This document shows, piece after piece, positions 41,472-50,148 of a stretch of DNA of 64,000 nt. Made by a program: the position numbers and the translations under genes. The first letter of the stretch is position 1. Each line of letters begins with the position of its first letter. The stretch lies in contig NZ_JABEZT010000009.1 in assembly GCF_013149805.1 (NCBI RefSeq), forward strand, positions 62,001 to 126,000, read 5' to 3'. Source of the stretch: Isoptericola chiayiensis (GTDB lineage Bacteria; Actinomycetota; Actinomycetes; Actinomycetales; Cellulomonadaceae). The notes beneath the pieces were generated by a model that worked only from the letters and a program-made list of their open reading frames with translations, was not told the DNA's origin and did not search any database.

Positions 41472-43273
41472 GCGACAGCCCGGCGGTCGACGCGGCCCGA
41501 GCCCTGGTCGCCGACCTCGCGGCCCAGGGCGTGCGCGACGTCGTCCTCGCTCCCGGCTCGCGGTCCGCACCCCTGGCCTACGCGCTCGCCGAGGCCGACG
41601 CTGCCGGCCTCCTGCGGCTGCACGTGCGCATCGACGAACGCTCGGCGGCGTTCCTCGCGCTCGGGCTGTCCCGCGGGTCGGGCCTGCGCCCGGCCGACGG
41701 CGGTACCCCGACGGACGCCGCGCCCGTCGCGGTGGTGACGACGTCGGGCACCGCCGTGGTCCACCTGCACCCCGCCGTGCTCGAGGCCTCCCACGCCGGG
41801 CTGCCGCTGGTGCTGCTCACCGCCGACCGCCCCCACGAGCTGCGCGGCACGGGCGCCTCCCAGACCACCGACCAGGTGGGGGTCTTCGGCGCCGCCGTCC
41901 GGCACGCCGCCGACGTCCCCGCCCCGGACGGTCGCCCCGGGGAGATCGACGACCTCCTGGCCACCGCCCGGCGGGCGCTCGCGGCCGCGCGAGGTCTGCG
42001 GGACCGGCACCCCGGGCCCGTCCACCTCAATCTCGCCTACCGTGACCCCCTGCACCCGTCCCACCCGGCCGGCGCCCCCATGACGCCGCGGCCGGGCGTC
42101 ACGGTGGTGCCGCCGTCCCCCGGGCCCGGCGCCGACCCGGACCTGCCCGGCGATCCCGCGCGGACCGTCGTCGTCGCCGGCGACGGGGCGGGACCCGCGG
42201 CGCGCCGCCTCGCCGAGGCCCAGGGCTGGCCGCTGCTCGCCGAACCCACCTCGGGGGCGTGCGGCGGCCCGCAGGCCGTGGCCGCCTACCGGTCCGTGCT
42301 CGGCGCCGACGACCTCGCCGCCGACGTCGCGCACGTCGTCGTCCTCGGCCGCCCCACGCTGTCCCGACCCGTGCAGCGGCTGCTCGCGCGGCCCGACGTG
42401 ACCGTCACCGTCGTGGCACCCGGCGGCGGCCCCTGGCCCGACGCCGCCCGCAACGCCGCCCGCGTGGTCGAGCGGCTCGCCGACCGCTGGTTCGCGACGC
42501 CCGCGCACGACGGCGGGGCGCCCGACGGCGGTGCGGCCGACGGCGGCGCGTTCGCCGCGCGGTGGCGTGCGGCGAGCGCGGCGGCCGCCACCCAGGTCGA
42601 CGCCGTGACGCGCGACGTGTCCGCCCTCGCCACCGCCCCGTACGCGGCGCTCGCCGTCGCCCGGTCGGTCGTCGCCGCGACCGGCCCCGACGACGTCCTC
42701 GTGGTCGGCGCGTCCAACCCGGTGCGCGACGTCGACCTCGTGACCGGTCTCGACGCCGCCGTGGACGACCCGCCACCGCGGATCGTCGCCAACCGGGGGC
42801 TCGCCGGGATCGACGGGACGGTCGCGACCGCCACCGGTGTGGCGCTCGCCGCAGCCCGGCGCGGGCTGCGCACGCGGGCCCTCGTCGGCGACCTGACGTT
42901 CCTGCACGACGTCGGCGGGCTGCTGCGCGGCCCTGGCGAGGCCCCGGTGGAGCTGCAGGTCGTGGTGGTCAACGACGACGGCGGCTCGATCTTCGCGACG
43001 CTCGAGCACGGGAGCCTGGCGCGGTCCGGCCCCGCCGCGGCCGCCACCTTCGAACGCGTCTTCGGCACGCCCCACGGCGCCGACCTCGGGGCGCTGTGCG
43101 CCGGGTACGGCGTCGAGCACCGGCGGGCCGAGGACGTCGACACGCTCCGGGCGGCGCTCGCCGACCCGCCGCCCGGTGTGAGCGTCATCGAGGTGCGGGT
43201 GCCGCGCGCCGACCGCCTCGTGGAGTCCCGCGCGCTCGCGGACCGGATCGTGCGGGCGGTGCAGCGCCGCTGA
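41468..43273 (+). CDS. menD: SEPHCHC synthase MenD
   Basis: Thiamine-diphosphate enzyme that adds 2-oxoglutarate-derived succinyl to isochorismate, the first committed step of classical menaquinone synthesis. 601 aa. N-terminal DVVLAPGSRSAPLAYAL with HVRIDERSAAFLALG, TTSGTAVVHLHPAVLEA and the C-terminal ThDP-binding region (LVGDLTFLHDVGGL, VVVNDDGGSIFATLEHG) are intact. It overlaps menC by 4 nt. The MenH hydrolase that would follow is not in this window. Confidence 0.96.
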   Translation: MSDSPAVDAARALVADLAAQGVRDVVLAPGSRSAPLAYALAEADAAGLLRLHVRIDERSAAFLALGLSRGSGLRPADGGTPTDAAPVAVVTTSGTAVVHLHPAVLEASHAGLPLVLLTADRPHELRGTGASQTTDQVGVFGAAVRHAADVPAPDGRPGEIDDLLATARRALAAARGLRDRHPGPVHLNLAYRDPLHPSHPAGAPMTPRPGVTVVPPSPGPGADPDLPGDPARTVVVAGDGAGPAARRLAEAQGWPLLAEPTSGACGGPQAVAAYRSVLGADDLAADVAHVVVLGRPTLSRPVQRLLARPDVTVTVVAPGGGPWPDAARNAARVVERLADRWFATPAHDGGAPDGGAADGGAFAARWRAASAAAATQVDAVTRDVSALATAPYAALAVARSVVAATGPDDVLVVGASNPVRDVDLVTGLDAAVDDPPPRIVANRGLAGIDGTVATATGVALAAARRGLRTRALVGDLTFLHDVGGLLRGPGEAPVELQVVVVNDDGGSIFATLEHGSLARSGPAAAATFERVFGTPHGADLGALCAGYGVEHRRAEDVDTLRAALADPPPGVSVIEVRVPRADRLVESRALADRIVRAVQRR

Positions 43274-43288
43274 CCTGCGGTGGCGCGA

Positions 43289-43309
43289 TTGACAGGGAAT
43301 TCTCAGGTT
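43289..43309 (+). promoter_or_regulatory. Putative htrA upstream regulatory region
   Basis: TTGACA (43289-43294) is a perfect -35 hexamer, but no -10 box is found at 16-18 bp. TTCTCAGG follows at 43300-43307. Such motifs may be bound by an envelope-stress response regulator; this is a guess. Confidence 0.3.
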
Positions 43310-43372
43310 CGGCCAAGGGGTGTTCAAGGAAGGCGGTGTTGTCTAGGGGCAGAACTTCGAGGAGGGCAACTC

Positions 43373-44944
43373 ATGAGCACCGACAACAACACCGCACCGC
43401 AGCAGCCGTCGGACCCGCAGCACCCCGTCGACCACCCCACCACGCCGATCGCCGGTGGCCCGTCCGCCGGACCGGAGCAGGCGGCCCCCGCGCCGCAGGC
43501 AGCGGCTCAGCAGCAGGCGACGTTCGCCCAGCCCGCGCCCCCGCAGCACGGCTACGGCGCGCCCGCTCCGACGTCGTACCCGCCCTACCAGCAGGACTGG
43601 TCCCACCAGTACGCCGCGCAGACCGAGCAGCCGAAGCAGCGCACCCGCTGGGTGCCGCTCGTCGCCGTCGCCGCGGGTGCCGCCGTCGTCGCCAGCACCG
43701 CGACCGCCGGCCTCATCACCGTGCTCGACGACGGCACCACCACGTCCTCGCTCGCCGAGGTCGGGTCCTCGGAGCAGTCCGACGCCGCACCCGTGGCCAG
43801 CTCCACCAGCGAGAACCCCGACTGGCAGGCCGTCACCTCGGCCGTCGCCCCGTCCGTCGTCGCCATCCAGGTGACCAGCCAGGCCGGCGGGTCCGAGGGC
43901 TCCGGCGTCGTCATCGACGAGGCCGGGCACGTGCTGACCAACAACCACGTCGTCTCGGGTGCCGCGAACGACACCGTCCAGGTGACCCTGTCCGACGGTC
44001 GCCTGTACGAGGCGACCATCGTGGGCACCGACCCCACCACGGACCTCGCGGTCGTGCAGCTCACCGACCCGCCGGAGGACCTGCAGCCGGCGGCCTTCGG
44101 CGACTCCGACAGCGTCCAGGTGGGCGACTCCGTGCTCGCCGTCGGCAACCCGCTCGGCCTCGCCAACACCGCCACCACCGGCATCGTCTCGGCGCTCGAC
44201 CGTCCGGTGGCCGCCTCCGGCGAGGACGGCAGCGACGTGGTCGTCACCAACGCCATCCAGATCGACGCCGCCGTGAACCCCGGCAACTCCGGCGGGCCGC
44301 TGTTCGACGCGCAGGGTCGCGTCATCGGCATCACGTCGTCGATCGCCACGATGTCGAGCGGCATGAACAGCTCGTCCGGGTCGATCGGCCTCGGCTTCGC
44401 GATCCCCGTCAACCTGGCGACGAACGTCTCCGACCAGCTCATCGAGGACGGCACCGCCGAGCACGCCTTCCTGGGCGTCTCGCTGACCGACGCGACCGCC
44501 GCGGCCGACGGCGTGACCCGCCGGGGCGCCGAGATCGTCGAGGTCACCTCCGGCTCGCCCGCCGCGGAGGCCGGTCTGCAGGCCGGTGACGTCATCGTCG
44601 CCGTCGACGAGGACTCGGTGAACGGCGCCGAGTCCCTGACCGCCTACGTCCGCGAGCGGGCGGCGGGGGAGTCCGCCACGATCACCTACGTCCGCGACGG
44701 GCAGACCGGCTCCGTCGACGTCTCGTTCGCGGTGCGCGAGGAGACCGTCTCGGACTCCGGGTCCTCCGGGTCCGAGGAGGGCTCCCAGGAGCAGCTTCCG
44801 GGCGACGGCGGCGGCGAGGGCACCTGGCCGGGCCAGGACGGCACCCGGCCGGGTCAGGAGCAGGACGGCTCGGACGACTCCGGCACGGACTCGACGCAGC
44901 CGGACAACATCCCCGAGTGGCTCCAGGAGCTGTTCGGCAACTGA
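43373..44944 (+). CDS. HtrA/DegP-family membrane-anchored serine protease with PDZ domain
   Basis: 523 aa envelope quality-control protease. A Pro/Gln/Ala-rich cytoplasmic tail (about 1-85) precedes one transmembrane helix (VPLVAVAAGAAVVASTATAGL, about 95-115). The trypsin-like domain carries His in VLTNNHVVSG, Asp in TTDLAVVQL and Ser in NPGNSGGPLF. A PDZ domain (about 365-460: FLGVSLTD, AAEAGLQAGDVIVAVD) and a Gly/Ser/Glu-rich tail ending NIPEWLQELFGN follow. The ATG at 43373 has GAGGAGGG upstream. A 16-bp perfect hairpin ends the gene. Confidence 0.94.
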   Translation: MSTDNNTAPQQPSDPQHPVDHPTTPIAGGPSAGPEQAAPAPQAAAQQQATFAQPAPPQHGYGAPAPTSYPPYQQDWSHQYAAQTEQPKQRTRWVPLVAVAAGAAVVASTATAGLITVLDDGTTTSSLAEVGSSEQSDAAPVASSTSENPDWQAVTSAVAPSVVAIQVTSQAGGSEGSGVVIDEAGHVLTNNHVVSGAANDTVQVTLSDGRLYEATIVGTDPTTDLAVVQLTDPPEDLQPAAFGDSDSVQVGDSVLAVGNPLGLANTATTGIVSALDRPVAASGEDGSDVVVTNAIQIDAAVNPGNSGGPLFDAQGRVIGITSSIATMSSGMNSSSGSIGLGFAIPVNLATNVSDQLIEDGTAEHAFLGVSLTDATAAADGVTRRGAEIVEVTSGSPAAEAGLQAGDVIVAVDEDSVNGAESLTAYVRERAAGESATITYVRDGQTGSVDVSFAVREETVSDSGSSGSEEGSQEQLPGDGGGEGTWPGQDGTRPGQEQDGSDDSGTDSTQPDNIPEWLQELFGN

Positions 44945-44957
44945 CCGACCGCCGATC

Positions 44958-45000
44958 TCCGCGGCGGCGCCTCACCCCCCCTCCGAGGCGCCGCCGCGGA
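44958..45000 (+). terminator. 16-bp perfect hairpin after htrA
   Basis: TCCGCGGCGGCGCCTC (44958-44973) pairs without mismatch with 44985-45000 around an 11-nt C-rich loop, 13 nt after the htrA stop. No T-tract follows, as usual for GC-rich actinobacterial terminators. Confidence 0.8.
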
Positions 45001-45023
45001 CCTGTGTGTCCGCCGGCCCCTCG

Positions 45024-45085
45024 GATCGGCATTCTGTCCCCGGGTCGGCACGTCAACCTGCCGATCCGGGGAGGGAGTGCCGATC
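45024..45085. repeat. 27-nt imperfect inverted repeat at the htrA/menF convergent junction
   Basis: Left arm 45024-45050 (starting GATCGGCATTC) pairs with right arm 45059-45085 (ending AGTGCCGATC) at 22 of 27 positions around an 8-nt loop. Each arm carries TCGGCA at both ends, so four TCGGCA/TGCCGA copies are present in 62 nt. It is unrelated in sequence to the 20-nt GAGGTAGGC arrays. It may be the menF terminator. Confidence 0.7.
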
Positions 45086-45115
45086 GGACTCGTCGGCGGG
45101 CGAGGTCCTCGTGCC

Positions 45116-46486
45116 TCAGCCGCCGAGGGCCCAGCGCATGGGGACCAGCTTCGCCTCCGACTCCGCCAGCTCCGCCGCCGGGTCCGAGGCCGCGACGATC
45201 CCGCACCCGGCGAACAGACGCACGTGGTGCGGGTCGTCGGCCAGCTCGGCGGATCGCAGCGCGATGCCCCACTCGCCGTCGCCGTCCGCGCCGACCCAGC
45301 CCACCGGCCCGGCGTACCGGGAGCGGTCCATGCCCTCGATCTCGCGGATGAGGTCGCGGGCCGCGACCGTGGGGGTGCCGCACACCGCCGCCGAGGGGTG
45401 CAGTGCGGCGGCGAGCGTCAGCGAGCTCGACCGGGCGCCCGGGTCCAGGACGGCGGTGACGTCGGACGCCAGGTGCATGACGTTCGGCAGGTGCAGGACG
45501 AACGGGGCGTCCGGGACGTTCATGGAGGAGCAGAACGGTTCCAGGGCGCGAGCCACGGAGGACACCGCGAACTCGTGCTCCTCGAGGTCCTTGGAGGACC
45601 GGGCAAGCTGCGCCGCGTGCAGCAGCGCGTCGTCGTCGCTCATCCCCGCCTCCCGCCGGATGGTGCCCGCGAGCACGCGAGAGGTGACCAGCCCCTTCTC
45701 GCTGCGCACCAGCAGCTCCGGCGTCGCGCCCACCATCCCGGCCACCGAGAAGGTCCAGCACGAGGTGTAGGACTCGGCCAGCCGGCCGAGCAGCCAGCGC
45801 GGGTCGACGGGCCGCTCGGTGGTCGCCACGACGTCGCGGGCCAGGACCACCTTCTCCAGCTCGCCGGCGCGGATGCGGGCGATGCCCTCGGCGACGACCT
45901 CGGGCCAGTCGCGGGCGTCGACGGCGCCGTCGCGCATCTCGACGCGCCCCGGGGAGGTCACGGGCGCGCGGTCGGTCCGGTCCAGCACGGCCGCGCCGGG
46001 CGCGTCGAGCGTGCCGCCCGGCGAGATCGTGGTCAGCCAGGTGACCCGCCCGCGGCGCCCGACGACGACGCGCGGGACGACGAGCGAGCCCTGCGGCCGG
46101 GCGCCGTCGAACGACTCGCCGGTGCCGCCGTCGTCGAACGCGAACGTCCCGAACGCGACCGGTCCGGTGCCGGGCAGGCCGACCTCGTCACGCACGACGG
46201 CGTGGGCGAGCGTCGCGCGCCAGGCCTCCTCGGCGTCGGCGAACCGGCCCGGGCCGAAGGTGTCGAGCCGCAGTGCCTCGCCCCAGCCGACCAGACCGTC
46301 CCCGCGGCGCACCCACGTCAGCGGTCGGGTGTCGGGGAGCAGGTCGACCAGGGCGGTCGGGCCGCCGGGCAGCGGGTCGATGCGGGTGGTCCGCACCACG
46401 AGCGGGCGTGGCTCGACGGCGGGGGACGGCGTGCCGGCGGACGCGCCCGACGACGGGACCGGCGCCGGGTAGGGCGTGGCGGACAT
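45116..46486 (-). CDS. menF: Isochorismate synthase MenF
   Basis: Chorismate-utilising enzyme converting chorismate to isochorismate, 456 aa. The C-terminal chorismate-binding domain shows [62 protein letters not shown] and the final [24 protein letters not shown]. The N-terminal about 150 residues are divergent, as usual. The ATG at 46486 is chosen because TAGGCT lies 7 nt upstream. EntC/salicylate-type synthases share the fold; menaquinone context decides the assignment. Confidence 0.94.
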   Translation of the reverse strand: MSATPYPAPVPSSGASAGTPSPAVEPRPLVVRTTRIDPLPGGPTALVDLLPDTRPLTWVRRGDGLVGWGEALRLDTFGPGRFADAEEAWRATLAHAVVRDEVGLPGTGPVAFGTFAFDDGGTGESFDGARPQGSLVVPRVVVGRRGRVTWLTTISPGGTLDAPGAAVLDRTDRAPVTSPGRVEMRDGAVDARDWPEVVAEGIARIRAGELEKVVLARDVVATTERPVDPRWLLGRLAESYTSCWTFSVAGMVGATPELLVRSEKGLVTSRVLAGTIRREAGMSDDDALLHAAQLARSSKDLEEHEFAVSSVARALEPFCSSMNVPDAPFVLHLPNVMHLASDVTAVLDPGARSSSLTLAAALHPSAAVCGTPTVAARDLIREIEGMDRSRYAGPVGWVGADGDGEWGIALRSAELADDPHHVRLFAGCGIVAASDPAAELAESEAKLVPMRWALGG

Positions 46487-46493
46487 CGGGTTC

Positions 46494-46499
46494 AGCCTA
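46494..46499 (-). promoter_or_regulatory. -10 box TAGGCT for leaderless menF
   Basis: TAGGCT ends 7 nt before the ATG at 46486, 55 nt from the divergent menG start. Confidence 0.5.
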
Positions 46500-46541
46500 C
46501 GCCGACGGCGAGGCCCGGGCGGGTCGTGGCACCATGACGCC

Positions 46542-47240
46542 ATGTCCCGCGCCAGCCTGGAGAAGAAGCCCGCCGAGGTCGCGTCGATGTTCGACGGCAT
46601 CGCCGAGCGCTACGACCTGACGAACGACCTGATCTCCCTGGGCCAGGACCGGCGCTGGCGTCGTGCCACGGTGGCGGCGGTGGGTGCCGGCCCGGGCGAC
46701 CGGGTGCTGGACCTGGCGGCGGGCACCGGCACGTCGAGCGAGCCGTTCGCGGACGCCGGCGCCGTCGTCGTGCCGTCCGACTTCTCCCAGGGCATGCTCG
46801 CGGTCGGCAAGTCCCGCCGCCAGGAGCTGCCCTTCGTCGCGGGGGACGCGACCCGGCTGCCGTTCGCGGCGGCGTCGTTCGACGCGGTGACGATCAGCTT
46901 CGGGCTGCGCAACGTCGTCGACACCGCCGCGGCGCTGCGGGAGATGCTGCGCGTGACCCGGCCGGGCGGCCGGGTGGTGATCTGCGAGTTCTCGCACCCG
47001 ACGTGGGCGCCGTTCCGGACCCTGTACATGGAGTACCTGATGCGGGCGCTGCCCGCCGTGGCCGGGACGGTCACCCGGGACAAGGGCTCCTACGACTACC
47101 TCGCCGAGTCGATCCGCGCCTGGCCCGACCAGGAGGCGCTGGGCCGGCTGCTGCTGGAGGCCGGCTGGGGACGGGTCGGGTACCGGAACCTGTCCGGCGG
47201 GATCGTGGCGCTGCACCGGGCGACACGCCCGCGCGACTGA
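46542..47240 (+). CDS. menG: Demethylmenaquinone methyltransferase MenG (UbiE family)
   Basis: SAM-dependent methylation of demethylmenaquinone, 232 aa. [20 protein letters not shown] at the N-terminus, SAM motif [24 protein letters not shown] and [19 protein letters not shown] are the UbiE/MenG signatures. The ATG at 46542 has CACCAT 6 nt upstream (a poor -10 match) and no Shine-Dalgarno. It is divergent from menF. A very long inverted repeat lies 53 nt after its stop. Confidence 0.95.
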   Translation: MSRASLEKKPAEVASMFDGIAERYDLTNDLISLGQDRRWRRATVAAVGAGPGDRVLDLAAGTGTSSEPFADAGAVVVPSDFSQGMLAVGKSRRQELPFVAGDATRLPFAAASFDAVTISFGLRNVVDTAAALREMLRVTRPGGRVVICEFSHPTWAPFRTLYMEYLMRALPAVAGTVTRDKGSYDYLAESIRAWPDQEALGRLLLEAGWGRVGYRNLSGGIVALHRATRPRD

Positions 47241-47293
47241 TCCTGCGGTCCGGCGACGGAGCCGCCGACGGGTGCTGTCCCCCGAAGGACTCG

Positions 47294-47369
47294 CTGCCCC
47301 GTTGCGGGCATGAAATATGCGGCCCCGGACCGGTCCAGGGCCGCATATTTCATGCCCACAACAGGGCAG
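47294..47369. repeat. 76-nt near-perfect inverted repeat between menG and the YtxH-like gene
   Basis: CTGCCC, GTTG and a 20-nt core arm (47306-47325, GGGCATGAAATATGCGGCCC) pair with 47338-47357, CAAC (47359-47362) and GGGCAG (47364-47369): 30 of 32 positions match. The 12-nt loop itself contains the palindrome GGACCGGTCC. The AT-rich heart GAAATAT is striking in this GC-rich DNA. Its position suits a bidirectional terminator for the convergent genes. Confidence 0.85.
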
Positions 47370-47381
47370 GGGTCGGGCGGG

Positions 47382-47552
47382 TCAGGCCTTGGCGACCTTC
47401 TCCTGGACCTCGGTGACCTTCTCCTGGACGCGCGGGTCGTTCCAGGTGTCGACCGCGAGCTGCTTGGCCTGCTCGAGCTGTTCGCGACCCTTCTCGGTGC
47501 CGAGGTAGTACCCCAGGGCGAGGCCGGCGACCAGTGCGGTGAACGCCTTCAT
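47382..47552 (-). CDS. Small YtxH-like membrane protein
   Basis: 56 aa. A short hydrophobic segment (FTALVAGLALGYYLGTEKGR) is followed by an amphipathic helical tail (EQLEQAKQLAV...VQEKVTEVQEKVAKA), the layout of YtxH-type stress-associated proteins. The ATG at 47552 has a full AGGAGGA ribosome binding site, good evidence that this short gene is translated. Function unknown. It is divergent from the reductase-nuo operon. Confidence 0.82.
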   Translation of the reverse strand: MKAFTALVAGLALGYYLGTEKGREQLEQAKQLAVDTWNDPRVQEKVTEVQEKVAKA

Positions 47553-47674
47553 GTCGATTCCTCCTGCGGATCGGTGGCTGTCTGCGGACGGGAGCTGCTG
47601 CGTCTCAAGACCGTATGCCGTGACCTGCCCGGACGCCACCCTGCGGGGTGGAGTGGCGCGCATCGGTGCAGCAG

Positions 47675-47690
47675 GGAAGGCTTGCCTTCC
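47675..47690. promoter_or_regulatory. 16-bp palindrome upstream of the reductase-nuo promoter
   Basis: GGAAGGC-TT-GCCTTCC is a perfect dyad ending 24 nt before the -10 box TAGAGT, i.e. around -50 to -35. Its position suits an activator or metalloregulator site. A second small hairpin (CCACCC-TGCG-GGGTGG, 47636-47651) lies just before it; the remainder of 47553-47714 shows nothing else. Confidence 0.45.
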
Positions 47691-47714
47691 TACACAGGGG
47701 TCCATGAACGTGGT

Positions 47715-47720
47715 TAGAGT
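47715..47720 (+). promoter_or_regulatory. -10 box TAGAGT for the reductase-nuo operon
   Basis: TAGAGT, with no good -35 hexamer at 17 bp (ACACAG). The predicted start site is about 47727, giving a roughly 70-nt leader that begins with the Rex-type operator. Confidence 0.5.
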
Positions 47721-47732
47721 GACCGCAGAACG

Positions 47733-47750
47733 TTGTGAGCGAGTTCACAA
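47733..47750. promoter_or_regulatory. Rex operator (ROP-type) before the reductase-nuo operon
   Basis: TTGTGAGCGAGTTCACAA has perfect TTGTGA/TCACAA arms and closely matches the Rex operator known from Streptomyces (TGTGAAC-N3-TTCACA type). It lies 12 nt after the -10 box, where bound repressor would block transcription. rex is encoded in this window and nuo is a known Rex target in Streptomyces. Confidence 0.82.
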
Positions 47751-47796
47751 GGATCTTCGGCGACGGAGCCGGGGTCTCACTTCACGGAGGTGAGCA

Positions 47797-49110
47797 GTGC
47801 GAGCAGGCCAGCGCGACGATGCCGACGTCATCGTCGTCGGTGCAGGTCCGGCCGGGGCCTCGACCGCTCATTGGTGCGCCTCCGCCGGCCTCGACGTGCT
47901 CGTGCTCGAGAAGTCCGCGTTCCCGCGCGACAAGGTGTGCGGCGACGGGCTCACGCCCCGGGCCGTGGCCGAGCTCGCCCGCATGGGTGTGCCCACGGAC
48001 CCCGACGACGGCTGGATCCGCAACGAGGGCCTGCGTGTCGTCGCCGGCGGCCGTTCCTGGGAGCTGGCCTGGCCCGAGCTGACCACCTACCCGGGCTACG
48101 GAATGGCCCGGTCCCGGATGTCGCTGGACCACAGGCTGGCCCAGCACGCGCAGGCCTCGGGCGCCAAGGTCGTCGAGCGGACCAAGGTCACCGGCCCGGT
48201 CCTCGACGAGCGCACCAGCCGGGTGGTCGGCGTGACGGCGCAGCCGTTGGACGGCCGCGGCCGTGCCGACGGTCCGGGCCGCACCTACCGGGCTCCCGTC
48301 GTCGTCGCGGCCGACGGCGTCTCCTCGCGGTTCGCGACGGCGCTCGGCATCGTGCGCCGCGACGACCGCCCGCTGGGGACCGCGGTGCGCACCTACTTCC
48401 GCACCGAGGGCACGGCCCGCCAGGACGACTCCTTCATGGAGTCCCACCTGGAGCTGTGGGACGGCACGCCCGGCGCGTCGAACCTGCTGCCCGGCTACGG
48501 CTGGATCTTCGCGCTCGGCGACGGCACGGCAAACGTGGGTCTGGGCTCGGTGAGCTCGACGCCGGCCCGGCAGTCGGCGAACGGGCACGACTACCGCGGG
48601 CTCCTGCAGACGTGGATGCGCAACACCCCCGCCGAGTGGGGGTTCACGACGGAGAACCAGGTGGGACCCGTCCGCGGGGCAGCGCTGCCCATGGGTTTCA
48701 ACCGCACGCCGATGTACCGCGACGGGGCACTGCTCGTCGGGGACTCGGCCGGGACGGTCAGCCCGTTCAACGGCGAGGGCATCGCCTACGCCCTGCAGGC
48801 CGGCCGGGTCGCCGCGGAGGCCATCGCCCAGGCCCGCACGCGCCTGGGCGATGACGCCCGCGAGCGCACCCTGGAGTCCTACACGGACCGGATGCGGGCG
48901 GACCTGGGCGGGTACTACACGCTGGGCCGGTGGTTCGTGCGGCTCATCGAGCACCCCGCGGTGATGCGGGTGTGCGTGCGCTACGGCCTGCCGCGCCCGG
49001 TGGTGATGCAGTTCGTGCTCAAGCTGCTCTCGGACTGCTACGAGCCGCACGGGGGCGACTGGGTGGACCGGGTGATCGCGGGCCTGACGAGGGTGGTGCC
49101 CAAGGCGTGA
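47797..49110 (+). CDS. menJ: Geranylgeranyl reductase family FAD enzyme (MenJ-like)
   Basis: 437 aa flavoprotein that probably saturates a double bond of the menaquinone isoprenoid chain. FAD motifs: DVIVVGAGPAGASTAHWCA at the N-terminus, the family motif PRDKVCGDGLTPRAV, and the second FAD site LLVGDSAGTVSPFNGEGIAY. Mycobacterial MenJ is the closest functional precedent, and it too is encoded near menG. The GTG at 47797 has ACGGAGGTGAGC upstream. It is the first gene of the unit ending in nuo, under the Rex operator. Confidence 0.88.
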   Translation: MRAGQRDDADVIVVGAGPAGASTAHWCASAGLDVLVLEKSAFPRDKVCGDGLTPRAVAELARMGVPTDPDDGWIRNEGLRVVAGGRSWELAWPELTTYPGYGMARSRMSLDHRLAQHAQASGAKVVERTKVTGPVLDERTSRVVGVTAQPLDGRGRADGPGRTYRAPVVVAADGVSSRFATALGIVRRDDRPLGTAVRTYFRTEGTARQDDSFMESHLELWDGTPGASNLLPGYGWIFALGDGTANVGLGSVSSTPARQSANGHDYRGLLQTWMRNTPAEWGFTTENQVGPVRGAALPMGFNRTPMYRDGALLVGDSAGTVSPFNGEGIAYALQAGRVAAEAIAQARTRLGDDARERTLESYTDRMRADLGGYYTLGRWFVRLIEHPAVMRVCVRYGLPRPVVMQFVLKLLSDCYEPHGGDWVDRVIAGLTRVVPKA

Positions 49111-49171
49111 CGAGCACCGCAGTGGCACGAGGGAGTGACGCGGACGTGAGCTGGACCGGCGAGGAGATGCG

Positions 49172-49534
49172 ATGAGCAACCCGTACGTCCCGGTGCTGAT
49201 CCTGCTGGGGATCGGCGCGGTGCTGGCCCTGGGCGGCGTGGCGGCGAGCGCCGTCATCGGACCGAAGCAGTACAACCGCGCCAAGCTCGACGCCTACGAG
49301 TGCGGGATCGAGCCGACGCCGCACGCGACGGGCGGCGGTCGGCTGCCCATCAAGTACTACCTGGTCGCGATGACGTTCATCGTCTTCGACATCGAGGTCG
49401 TGTTCCTCTACCCGTGGGCGGTGGACTTCGCGGTCCTGGCCGGGTTCGGGCTGGCGGCGGTGCTGATCTTCCTGGTGCTGATCACCATCCCGTTCGTCTA
49501 CGAGTGGCGGCGCGGCGGGTTCGACTGGGTCTAG
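49172..49534 (+). CDS. nuoA: NADH-quinone oxidoreductase subunit A
   Basis: Membrane subunit of complex I, 120 aa with three helices. The conserved loop with the cysteine, YECGIEPT, and the second-helix acidic cluster [16 protein letters not shown] are intact. The ATG at 49172 has GAGGAG upstream and is 61 nt after the reductase stop, so both are likely on one transcript. The C-terminus KR-type ending [11 protein letters not shown] is typical. Confidence 0.96.
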   Translation: MSNPYVPVLILLGIGAVLALGGVAASAVIGPKQYNRAKLDAYECGIEPTPHATGGGRLPIKYYLVAMTFIVFDIEVVFLYPWAVDFAVLAGFGLAAVLIFLVLITIPFVYEWRRGGFDWV

Positions 49535-49596
49535 ACAGCACGTTCGGCAAGGGCGCCGGGTGAACACCGGTGCCGGTACCTCAGGAGGGAGGGCAC

Positions 49597-50148
49597 ATGG
49601 GACTGGAGGAGGCTCCGTCGGGTTTTCTGCTGACGACGATCGAGGATCTCGCGGGATACCTGCGCAAGTCGTCCGTGTGGCCCGTGACGTTCGGTCTGGC
49701 GTGCTGCGCCATCGAGATGATGGCGGCGGGCGCCTCGCGCTTCGACCTGTCGCGGTTCGGCATGGAGGTGTTCCGTGCCTCGCCGCGGCAGGCGGACCTG
49801 ATGATCGTGGCGGGCCGGGTGAGCCAGAAGATGGCCCCGGTGGTGCGTCAGGTCTACGACCAGATGAGCGAGCCGAAGTGGGTGCTGTCGATGGGGGTGT
49901 GCGCCTCCAGCGGCGGGATGTTCAACAACTACGCGATCGTCCAGGGCGTGGACCACGTGGTGCCGGTCGACATCTACCTGCCGGGCTGCCCGCCGCGGCC
50001 GGAGATGCTGATCAACGCGATCCTGGCGCTGCACCAGCAGATCCAGGACTCGCCGATGGGCGTCAACCGGGTCGAGGCGGCGCAGGCGGCCGAAGCAGCG
50101 GCGATGGAGGCGACGCCGACGTCGCAGATGCTGGGGATGCTGCGGTGA
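49597..50148 (+). CDS. nuoB: NADH-quinone oxidoreductase subunit B
   Basis: Carries cluster N2, the last iron-sulfur centre before quinone. 183 aa. Ligand motifs: [10 protein letters not shown] (tandem cysteines), GVCASSGG and PGCPPRPE. The ATG at 49597 is preceded by AGGAGGGAGG; an in-frame ATG at 49570 lacks a site. The Ala-rich C-terminal tail ([17 protein letters not shown]) exceeds the conserved core. Its stop overlaps the nuoC GTG. Confidence 0.97.
   Translation: MGLEEAPSGFLLTTIEDLAGYLRKSSVWPVTFGLACCAIEMMAAGASRFDLSRFGMEVFRASPRQADLMIVAGRVSQKMAPVVRQVYDQMSEPKWVLSMGVCASSGGMFNNYAIVQGVDHVVPVDIYLPGCPPRPEMLINAILALHQQIQDSPMGVNRVEAAQAAEAAAMEATPTSQMLGMLR

Noticed and set aside
47304-47362. Small minus- or plus-strand ORFs through the AT-rich dyad
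   Set aside because: They arise from the palindrome itself, read nearly the same on both strands, and lack ribosome binding sites.
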